A stretch of DNA of 27,501 nt from Propionibacteriaceae bacterium UBA5174 (GTDB lineage Bacteria; Actinomycetota; Actinomycetes; Propionibacteriales; Propionibacteriaceae), in the NCBI GenBank assembly GCA_002413345.1, contig DHWU01000007.1:1-27501 (forward strand), written 5' to 3'. The position numbers and the translations under genes were made by a program. Under the pieces are notes generated by a model. That model was given only the letters and a program-made list of their open reading frames with translations, was not told where the DNA came from and searched no databases. Shown here piece by piece: positions 1-7,300 of this stretch. Positions within the stretch are counted from its first letter, which is position 1; every line of letters starts with the position of its first letter.

Positions 1-55
1 TGGTGCCGGCGCCGGACGATCCGGTGACCACGATGATCGGGTGTTTCACTGACAT
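1..55 (-). CDS. prkB: Phosphoribulokinase, N-terminal fragment cut by the window edge
   Basis: Only 18 codons are visible, from an ATG at 55 read leftwards. They give MSVKHPIIVVTGSSGAGT, which ends in the start of the P-loop GSSGAGT typical of phosphoribulokinase. This enzyme phosphorylates ribulose 5-phosphate with ATP to make ribulose 1,5-bisphosphate, the RuBisCO substrate. A strong ribosome binding site (AGGAGG on the minus strand, near 64-69) fixes the start. The gene follows fructose-1,6-bisphosphatase by 55 bases on the same strand, so the two are probably co-transcribed. The uridine kinase/pantothenate kinase superfamily shares the P-loop, but the SVKHPII-VTGSSGAGT opening together with the fbp and CbbR-like neighbours favours phosphoribulokinase. 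The rest of the gene is outside the window. Confidence 0.8.
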   Translation of the reverse strand, partial: MSVKHPIIVVTGSSGAGT

Positions 56-110
56 GGCTGCCTCCTTGGACTTGGAGCTGGACGGGAATCGTTTGCTGAC
101 AGGCGGCGGG

Positions 111-1190
111 TCATTCGCCCCGCCTGGTGCGGAAGAGCCCGCGGGAGGAAAACAGGGGTGATTCGGCTTGGTGCAGTTCCGGATCGACCAGGTAACGCTT
201 TACCCGCTCGACTTTGGCTTGCGAGCCAAAAACGAAGGGCACCTGCTGATGCAGTTGTTGTGGAATCAAGTCGAGGATCGGATCAACGCCATCAGTGGCC
301 ATGCCGCCAGCCTGCTCAATCAAGAAGCTGATCGGGTTGGCCTCGTAAAGCAGTCGGATCCGTCCGTCGGCATAGCCGGGACGGCTGTCTGCCGGGTACA
401 AGAAAATGCCCCCGCGAGTCAGGATCCGGTAGGCCTCGGCAACCAGAGAGGCCAGCCAGCGCATGTTGAAACTGCGCTCTCGAGGGCCGTGCTCGCCGCT
501 GACCAGATCGGTGATGTACTCACTGATGCCGGGGCCCCAGTGTCGGGCGTTGGCGGCATTGATTGCGTACTCTCGGGAATCGGCGGGCAGCTCGATGTGG
601 TGCCGGACCAGCCGGAAATAGCGAGTGCGTGGGTCCAGGACGAACACGTCAGTGCCCGAGCCCAGAGTCAGCACCATGATCGTGGCCGCACCGTAGATGA
701 TCATCCCGGCGGCCAGCTGGTGGCGTCCGGGCTGAAGTAAGGCGGCGGTCGGATCGGCGCTGTCTAGGCTTGGCAGGACCGAAAAGATGGTGCCGATTGG
801 TGCGTTCACGTCGATATTGGACGAGCCGTCGACCGGGTCTATGGCCACCACAAAGCTGCCACCGGGGGTCATCAGGATCGGTTCGGCAGACTCCTCTGAA
901 CAGATTGCGGCGATGTCCAGGCCAGCCAGCGCATCGACGACCATCTTCTCGGCGTACAGGTCTAACGGCTTCTGCTCGTCGCCACTGGCATTGATGCTGG
1001 CCTCGCCGTCCCGGCTGGTTGGCGAGAGGTTAGCCAAGGCGGCTTCCAGCGGTGCGACGGCGACCGCGCCCGACAGCCGAATTCCCGCCTCGGCAATTGC
1101 GTGAACCACCGCGACCAGCGCCCGCTTGTCGGCGGCGTTGTCGCTCCAGCGGTCCAGCGCTGAGGTCAGGGACAGTTGATCGGCTCTCAT
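111..1190 (-). CDS. fbp: Class I fructose-1,6-bisphosphatase
   Basis: This 359-residue protein hydrolyses fructose 1,6-bisphosphate to fructose 6-phosphate in gluconeogenesis and in the regenerative part of the Calvin cycle. The class I signatures are visible: the metal-binding Glu pair SEE at about 98-100, DPVDGSSNID at about 118-127, and later GGIFLYPADSR and YEANPISFLIEQAGG, the substrate and metal site. The frame is open 20 codons further upstream to an ATG at 1250. I prefer the ATG at 1190 because the protein then begins MRADQLSLT, as family members do, and the extension would overlap the CbbR promoter. No Shine-Dalgarno precedes either ATG. CACACT lies six bases before ATG 1190, so leaderless expression is possible but weakly supported. 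It is divergent from a CbbR-like regulator and followed by phosphoribulokinase, so it is probably the first gene of a cbb-type operon running off the left edge. Confidence 0.93.
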   Translation of the reverse strand: MRADQLSLTSALDRWSDNAADKRALVAVVHAIAEAGIRLSGAVAVAPLEAALANLSPTSRDGEASINASGDEQKPLDLYAEKMVVDALAGLDIAAICSEESAEPILMTPGGSFVVAIDPVDGSSNIDVNAPIGTIFSVLPSLDSADPTAALLQPGRHQLAAGMIIYGAATIMVLTLGSGTDVFVLDPRTRYFRLVRHHIELPADSREYAINAANARHWGPGISEYITDLVSGEHGPRERSFNMRWLASLVAEAYRILTRGGIFLYPADSRPGYADGRIRLLYEANPISFLIEQAGGMATDGVDPILDLIPQQLHQQVPFVFGSQAKVERVKRYLVDPELHQAESPLFSSRGLFRTRRGE

Positions 1191-1195
1191 GGGGC

Positions 1196-1234
1196 AAGTG
1201 TGGGGCCGCAGTGAAGCAAAGGGAAGGCACACTT
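1196..1234. promoter_or_regulatory. Inverted repeat upstream of fbp
   Basis: AAGTGTG (1196-1202) and CACACTT (1228-1234) are perfect complements separated by 25 bases, in the 80-bp region between fbp and the divergent regulator. LysR-type regulators bind dyads in such positions. That this one is a CbbR site is inference. Confidence 0.35.
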
Positions 1235-1246
1235 TTCTTCGGTGAT

Positions 1247-1264
1247 GCAAACATTTGCTAGGCT
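1247..1264 (+). promoter_or_regulatory. cbbR promoter (-10) with adjoining dyad
   Basis: TAGGCT at 1259-1264 is a good actinobacterial -10 hexamer lying exactly six bases before GTG 1271, the spacing expected for a leaderless message. Directly upstream is the dyad GCAAA-CA-TTTGC (1247-1258), which would cover the -35/-10 spacer. That position suits self-repression by the regulator. The -35 box is not clear. Confidence 0.45.
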
Positions 1265-1270
1265 TTGTAT

Positions 1271-2230
1271 GTGAAAGACGTCACCTTGCGACAGCTGCGG
1301 TTCCTAGCTGAGGTGGTCCGCACTGGGTCGCTGGCTGCGGCCGCCGAGCACTTGCACCTGACCGCACCGGCGATCGCCGCTCAGGTGCGGCTGTTGGAAC
1401 GAGCGGTGGGCCTGGCCTTGATCGAGCGCGGCCCTGGTGGTCAGCGCGCAACCGAGGCCGGCCGATTGCTGGTGGAATCCTCGATCCGAATCGATGCCGA
1501 ACTGGCGTCATGCACCGAGCGGTTGGAAACCCTTCGCGCATCGGGTTCTGGGCACGTCACTTTGGGAGCCGTGAGCACAGCAAAGTACTTCGCCCCGTTC
1601 GTCTTGGCCGCCTTCAAACGCGCCCATCCCGATGTCAAAATCGCTTTGCGAATCGGCAACCGGGACGAAGTGCTCACATTGTTGGAAAACTATGAAATCG
1701 ACTTGGCGGTGATGGGACGGCCACCAGCGGGGCTGGAGGTGGAACAGGCGACGTTCGGCAAACACCCTTACGTGATCATCGCTGCTCCGGATAGTCCGTT
1801 GGTGCTGCGCCAAGCTCGAACTGGACGCCGGTTACCGTTGGCCGAAGTGCTGGCTGAAGTCGTCTTAGCCCGCGAGCATGGTTCCGGCACCCGACTGCAT
1901 CTGGACTCACTGTTCGCCTCGGTTGGTCAGGAGCCGAACATCGGCATGGAACTCAGCTCGAACGAGACCATCAAGCAAGCAGTAATGGCCGGAATGGGAG
2001 TGGCCTTGATCTCGGCTCACACCATCGCTGGTGAAGTCCAAGATGGACGCCTGGCCGTCTTGGATGTGGCCGGACTGCCGATTTGTCGCAATTGGCTGGT
2101 GCTGCGAATGGCTCGTCGAGCATTCTCGCCAACCACAACGGCGCTGTGGGAGTTCTTCTTGGCCGAAGCGGGAAGTCAGTTGCCTGCGATCAAGATCGGG
2201 AACCCGCCGCGATCTGAATCGGCTAAGTGA
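1271..2230 (+). CDS. cbbR: LysR-family transcriptional regulator, CbbR-like
   Basis: This is a 319-residue LysR-type regulator. The N-terminal winged helix-turn-helix (about 1-60) opens KDVTLRQLRFLAEVVRTGS and continues AAAAEHLHLTAPAIAAQVR. The VTLRQLR opening is characteristic of CbbR, the activator of Calvin-cycle operons. The C-terminal effector domain contains VTLGAVSTAKYFAPF, typical of CbbR proteins that sense sugar phosphates or related metabolites. It is divergent from fbp and prk, the usual cbb arrangement. The frame is open from a TTG at 1265, but I choose GTG 1271 because a TAGGCT -10 box sits six bases before it and the protein then begins like other CbbRs. No RuBisCO gene is in the window, so a wider role in carbon metabolism cannot be excluded. 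Confidence 0.8.
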   Translation: MKDVTLRQLRFLAEVVRTGSLAAAAEHLHLTAPAIAAQVRLLERAVGLALIERGPGGQRATEAGRLLVESSIRIDAELASCTERLETLRASGSGHVTLGAVSTAKYFAPFVLAAFKRAHPDVKIALRIGNRDEVLTLLENYEIDLAVMGRPPAGLEVEQATFGKHPYVIIAAPDSPLVLRQARTGRRLPLAEVLAEVVLAREHGSGTRLHLDSLFASVGQEPNIGMELSSNETIKQAVMAGMGVALISAHTIAGEVQDGRLAVLDVAGLPICRNWLVLRMARRAFSPTTTALWEFFLAEAGSQLPAIKIGNPPRSESAK

Positions 2231-2236
2231 AGGCCT

Positions 2237-2860
2237 TTAGCGGCGCTTGGCCGGGTCGCTGTGCCCGCAGCAGTACCAGTCGGCCTCTATCGCCCGTAGC
2301 CGGGCAAGCGAGGCTGCGGCTTGACTGGGATTGTCATTCAGCAACCCCCACATCGGCACCAACTGCCCCTCAGTGCAACGGGCCGCATCCCCAGCCAACA
2401 ACACGGCGCGATAGTGGAAGCTGTGGTGGCCCGCGGTGTGACCGCGCGTCCAGAGTGCGGTCAGGCCTGGGGCAATCTCGGCGTCGCCGTTCAGTAGCTG
2501 CAGGTTGTCCGGCAATTCGGAAGCGCTGAGCCGAGAAGTCACCTTGCGGATCCTGGATTCGGGTTGGTTCAAACCGCTGAGAATTTGCGCATCGGCTTCG
2601 CCCAACCACACCCGAGCACCGGTGCGGCGCTGCCATTCGGCAGCGGCCTGGGCATGGTCAACGTCGCCATGGGTGAGCAAGATGTCGGTCACTTCGTAGG
2701 GCGAACGTCCAGCGCGGCGAAGCTCGCGGGCGACTCGGTTCAGACCAGCCAAGGTGCCCGGGTCGACGATGGCTACCTGTTCTGGACCCAGATCGATCCA
2801 ATAACAACGTGATCCCACCGAATCGGTGAGCCAACACACTTCGTTGGTGAGCTGCTTCAT
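2237..2860 (-). CDS. Metallo-beta-lactamase-fold hydrolase
   Basis: This 207-residue cytoplasmic protein has the metallo-beta-lactamase fold. Visible metal-site elements are THGDVDH (H64 to H69), GHTAGHHSF (H141), LLAGDA (D158) and a C-terminal CCGHSDP (H about 201). The first motif reads HGDVDH where the family consensus is HxHxDH, so the second metal ligand is Asp instead of His. This is a known minority variant and does not by itself imply loss of activity. The substrate is unknown; glyoxalase II-like thioesterase or lactonase activity is possible. The start at 2860 is set by AGGAG a few bases upstream on the minus strand; the frame stays open to 3187 but that extension looks non-coding. 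It is convergent with cbbR (6-base gap) and divergent from the alcohol dehydrogenase. Confidence 0.8.
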   Translation of the reverse strand: MKQLTNEVCWLTDSVGSRCYWIDLGPEQVAIVDPGTLAGLNRVARELRRAGRSPYEVTDILLTHGDVDHAQAAAEWQRRTGARVWLGEADAQILSGLNQPESRIRKVTSRLSASELPDNLQLLNGDAEIAPGLTALWTRGHTAGHHSFHYRAVLLAGDAARCTEGQLVPMWGLLNDNPSQAAASLARLRAIEADWYCCGHSDPAKRR

Positions 2861-3068
2861 GGTTATCTCCTGCCCCGACCAAGGGTGAGTCCAACGATCC
2901 GCGAAACTGCGATCGCCAAGTACAGCATGCCCGCGATCTGTTGGATCATCACTATCGATCTCGCCAACGGTCTGATCGGCACCACGCCAGACAATCCAGT
3001 GCTGGTCGTCGTGCTGGTTGACCCCGAACAGCAACCCCGGCCAGGAGCGCTGGGCTTCGGGGTTGATT

Positions 3069-3099
3069 GCAGAGGTGCCCAGATGGTGGGCACTTCTGC
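3069..3099. promoter_or_regulatory. Long interrupted palindrome in a divergent intergenic region
   Basis: The region 2861-3185 between the two divergent genes has no convincing ORF. It holds a dyad with 13-base arms, GCAGAGGTGCCCA (3069-3081) and TGGGCACTTCTGC (3087-3099), matching at 12 of 13 positions around a 5-base centre. A smaller dyad GCAGT-TG-ACTGC lies at 3128-3139 and contains a -35-like TTGACT (3132-3137). The position suits an operator for the alcohol dehydrogenase and/or the hydrolase; the cognate regulator is unknown. Confidence 0.5.
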
Positions 3100-3185
3100 G
3101 GTTGGTGATCGAATTTTCGACTGTGCCGCAGTTGACTGCAGGGTAGGCAAACGATGGTGCAGCAGAACACTCAAGGAGGAGTTTC

Positions 3186-4244
3186 ATGAAAGCGCTCGTG
3201 TATCACGGACCCGGTCAAAAGGCCTGGGAAGACGTACCTGACCCAAAGATTCAGCAGCCGAGTGATGTCATCGTCCAAATCGACACCACGACCATCTGTG
3301 GATCAGATCTGCACATCCTCAAAGGTGATGTGGCCTCGGTTGCGCCTGGCCGGGTGCTTGGCCACGAGGGGGTCGGCACGATCACCGAGATTGGCGATGG
3401 GGTGACCACTTTGAAGGTGGGGGACCGGGTAATCGTGTCTTGCATCAAGTCATGTGGAAAGTGCTCCTTCTGCAAAGAGGGTCTCTTTTCGCACTGTCTG
3501 GGAGATGAAGGCGCTTCCGGCATGGGCTGGGTCTTCGGGCATTTGATCGATGGCACCCAGGCTGAATACCTTCGGGTTCCCTACGCCGAGACTTCGGTTT
3601 ACAAGGTTCCCGAAGGCGTCCCGGATGCCGAAGCAGTCATGCTGAGCGACATCCTGCCGACCGGCTTCGAGATCGGGGTGCGTGCCGGCCAAGTCAAACC
3701 CGGCGACACGATCGCGGTGGTCGGTGCGGGCCCAGTCGGCCTGGCAGTGATCATGACCTCTGCTCTGTATGGTGCGGCGCGGGTAATCTCCATTGACTTG
3801 GACGCCAACCGCCGCGAACAAGCACACAAGTTCGGCGCCACGCACGATGTGGATGCCGCTGCACCTGACTGGCGCGAGCAGGTGATGGCCTTGACCGACG
3901 GGCTTGGTGTGGACGTAGCAATCGAGGCGGTCGGCATTCCGCAAACCTTCGATGCCTGCCTCAAGATCGTCCGGCCGGGAGGCAACGTGGCCAATGTGGG
4001 AGTTCACGGCAAGTCGGTGGACTTGCCGCTCCAGGATCTGTGGATTCAAAACATCAACATTTCGATGGGTTTGGTGAACACCAACACCACTCCGATGTTA
4101 CTCAACCTAGTGGCCAGCAAGAAGTTGCCCGCGGAGTTGTTTGCCACCCACTACTTCACGCTAGATCAGATGATGGAGGCCTACGACACCTTCTCCCGGG
4201 CTGCCGAAACCCAGGCGCTCAAGGTCGTGATCACCCGCGACTGA
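3186..4244 (+). CDS. Zinc-dependent alcohol dehydrogenase (medium-chain family)
   Basis: This 352-residue medium-chain dehydrogenase/reductase is probably an NAD(P)-dependent oxidoreductase of primary or secondary alcohols. The catalytic zinc site is visible as C38 in TTICGSDLH and H60-E61 in LGHEGVG. The structural zinc loop CGKCSFCKEGLFSHC supplies Cys 90, 93, 96 and 104. A Rossmann motif VVGAGPVGLA lies at about 178-187. The overall pattern resembles isopropanol/secondary alcohol dehydrogenases and related actinobacterial enzymes; the substrate cannot be read from sequence. AGGAGGAG six bases upstream makes the ATG at 3186 secure. The gene stands alone, is followed by a hairpin at 4257-4294, and then meets lhr head-on. 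Confidence 0.9.
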   Translation: MKALVYHGPGQKAWEDVPDPKIQQPSDVIVQIDTTTICGSDLHILKGDVASVAPGRVLGHEGVGTITEIGDGVTTLKVGDRVIVSCIKSCGKCSFCKEGLFSHCLGDEGASGMGWVFGHLIDGTQAEYLRVPYAETSVYKVPEGVPDAEAVMLSDILPTGFEIGVRAGQVKPGDTIAVVGAGPVGLAVIMTSALYGAARVISIDLDANRREQAHKFGATHDVDAAAPDWREQVMALTDGLGVDVAIEAVGIPQTFDACLKIVRPGGNVANVGVHGKSVDLPLQDLWIQNINISMGLVNTNTTPMLLNLVASKKLPAELFATHYFTLDQMMEAYDTFSRAAETQALKVVITRD

Positions 4245-4256
4245 AGGCACTAGCTG

Positions 4257-4294
4257 CGCCCTGGATGGCCGCCTTCGGACAGTCGTCCAGGGCG
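4257..4294 (+). terminator. Probable transcription terminator after the alcohol dehydrogenase
   Basis: CGCCCTGGA (4257-4265) and TCCAGGGCG (4286-4294) form a perfect 9-bp stem starting 12 bases after the stop codon, with a 20-base loop. No U-tract follows, which is common for actinobacterial terminators. It may also serve lhr transcripts from the other strand. Confidence 0.5.
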
Positions 4295-4387
4295 TTGGCA
4301 TCTCCGCTGGTCAGTAGCGGGAGGCGAAGATTCCGAACCCCGTCGCAACCGCGGATTTGGGGGGAGTCAAAGTGTTGTGAAGGTCGA

Positions 4388-7300
4388 TTAGCGAGTCAGT
4401 CGCAGACCTTTTGGGGTCATGACGAATCCGGCGCTGGCCAAAGCCACGGCCAAAGGCTGGGCTGAGCCGAGGGCCGGTTCGTCATTGAGTTTGGTGAGGG
4501 TCGCATTGCTCAGAATTCGCTGGCGGGTGGCCTCAGCTAGAGCCTTTGCAGCTGAATCGAGCAGCGCCAAGTCATTAGCCCAAGACAGGACGCTATGCCC
4601 GCCGCGTTCGACGTACAGCACCAACTGCCCGTCGATGAGCACCACCACCGCCCCGGCCTTGCGCCCAGGCTGATGCCCGCCCAAACGCTGCGGCCAAGCC
4701 AGCGCGGCTCCGTACGGATTGGCCGGATCGGTGGCGGCCAGCACGAGCGCCGCAGCGGAGCCGGTCACTTTCGGATCCTGGGCGCGGTCGCGGAGCCGGT
4801 CCACGGCGCCAGTCGTGCCAAATTGGGCCGCTCCCAAGCCTTCGATGAAGTAGCCGCGACGGACCCGTCCGGCATCCTCGGCAGCGGCCAACACCGGATA
4901 GATTCCAGCAAAACCACCCTCGATGCTCTCTGCAGCGACGCTGCCCCGAGTGAGAATGCCGTAGCGATCCAATAGAAGCTCACCCTTGGCCACTAGACGC
5001 GTGGTGAGGTCAGGCTTGGCCACCGGCAGCGCGGACCATCGGCCAGCCGTTTCCGGCGGAGAAATCCGTCGGGTCAAAGCCGCCGTGCTGAGCGCCGGAC
5101 GGTGTCGCCCGCGGTGCGTGCCGGCCCGAGTGCGATGGGTGGAGTGCCCTTGACCCAACCGGACGCGCAGCGCGGCGAGGGTGTCGTTGGTCAGCTGCCC
5201 ACACCAGACCAACTCCCACAGCGCAGGAGCCAATTGGCCCTCGGATAAGCCGCTGGCGGCGGTGAGGGCGGAAAAGAAATGGCCACCGCCACCGATGGCT
5301 GCCAACAGTTGTGAAGCCTCTGGGCTGGTTGGGGCGCTCGGCTCGTCCAAGGTCAGCGCGGCGGTCTCGGCCGGGTGCAGGCTGACCCAGCCGTCGGTGG
5401 CCCCGATTGAACCATGGCCTTGCCACAGCAACTCTCCCGAAGAGGTGAGTTCGTCCAGCATGGCCGGCGAGTAGTCGATCACTCGGGCAGGCAGAATCAG
5501 CGATTCCAACGCACTGGCAGGCACAGCGACGCCAGCGAGTTGTTCAGCCACTTGCAGCACGCCATCGACGCCGCGGTGTGCGCCGATTCCCTGCCAGGAC
5601 GGCAAGAAGCGAGCGAAGTCCGTTGCGGTGACCGGTTCGACGCTGTGGCGCAGTGCGGCCAACGAACGCCGGCGCAGCAGTCGCAACCCCTCAGCATCGC
5701 AATACCCGATCACTTCACCGCCGCCGGGTTGCCGTCGGGGTACTGGCGAGGTCCAACCGGATGGACGCAAATCGCCTTCGGCAAGTCGTTTGGCGCTGAC
5801 CAACCGGCGCAAGCCCTCGCGAGCGGCGGTCACCGGGATTCCCAGCCAGTCGGCGACCTCGCCTGCGTCGAAAACGGTGTGCCCGCGGGCGTAGCGCGAG
5901 AGCAGGTCGCCAATTGGGTCGTTAGTCGGGGCCAGTAGAGATTCAGGCAGCCAATTCGGCACGGCGATGCCGAGGGCGTCGCGTAACCGGCCAGCATCTT
6001 CAACCACCGCCCACCGGGCGTCCGGCAGTTGGAAGATGCGGTGTTGTGCGGCCAACTCGGATAGTTGGGCAGGCACCGAGGCGGGATCTTGGCTGCGGAG
6101 ACTGAGCTCTTCGATGCTCAGTGGGGCCAATACCCGCAATAGGTCACTGAGTTCGTCGGCATCGCGAGCTTTGCGGTCCGAGCTGAGATATTGCAGCTGA
6201 ATTTCGGTGGTGGTGAGGGTCTCTGGGTCCAACAACTCAGACAGCGCGAGCCCGTCGTTAGTGCCCAGGAGTTGGGCCAGCAGTGAGGGATCCAGCGCCA
6301 AAGCTGCGGCTCGTCGTTCAGCGAGTGGGGAGTCGCCCTCATAAAGAAATTGGGCCACATAACCGAACTGCAAAGACGCTGCGAACGGCGAGGGACGGTC
6401 GGTTTCGACGGCCACGGTGTTGATCTTGCGAGCCCGAATATCGGTTAAGACCTCGGTGAGGGCTGGCACATCGAAGACGTCGTTGACGCACTCGCGCATT
6501 GTCTCCAGCACGATCGGAAAATCTGGATAGGTGCTCGCCACGGCCAGTAGCTGGGAGGCGCGGAGTCGCTGTTGCCACAACGCCTGACGCTTTCCTGGAC
6601 GCCGATTCGGCAGCAGCAAGGCCCGTCCGGCACATTCACGAAAACGGGCGGCGAACAACGCAGAGCCGCCCAATTGGGCTTGTACTTGGGCGGGGACCTC
6701 TTCGGGATCCGGAAAGACCAAGGTGAGTAGCTCGGTCAACCCGGTCGTGGCGCCGCTAGCTTCGGCGTCCCAGTCGGTGTCGGGGATCCGGAACACCATG
6801 CCGTCGTCGGCATGCATCGCCTGCACATCAACTTTGTAGCGCTCGCGAAGCCGGGCGGCGACAACTAACGCCCAGGGGGCGTGGACGCCAGCGCCATAGG
6901 GCGAATGCACAACGACTCGCCAATCGCCGAGTTCGTCACGGAAGCGTTCCACCACGATTTGCCGATCGTGGGGCAAGCGACCGATCGCCTCGGTCTGTTC
7001 GCGCAAATAACCCAGCAGGTTGTCGCTGGCCCATTCATCCAGGCCGAGCTGGGTGAGTCGAGTTCGGGCCGCAGCCGGTTCCAACGCCGAAAGCTCGCGG
7101 ACGAAGGCGCCTACCGCCTTGCCGAATTCGGCCGGACGCCCCAACGAATCACCCTTCCAGAAGGGCAATCGGGCGGCTTGTCCCGGGGCTGGGGTGACCA
7201 GCACCTGATCATGGGTGATCTCGGTGATTAACCAGCTGCTGGTGCCCAGAGCAATCACGTCACCGACCCGAGATTCGTAGACCATTTCTTCATCTAGTTC

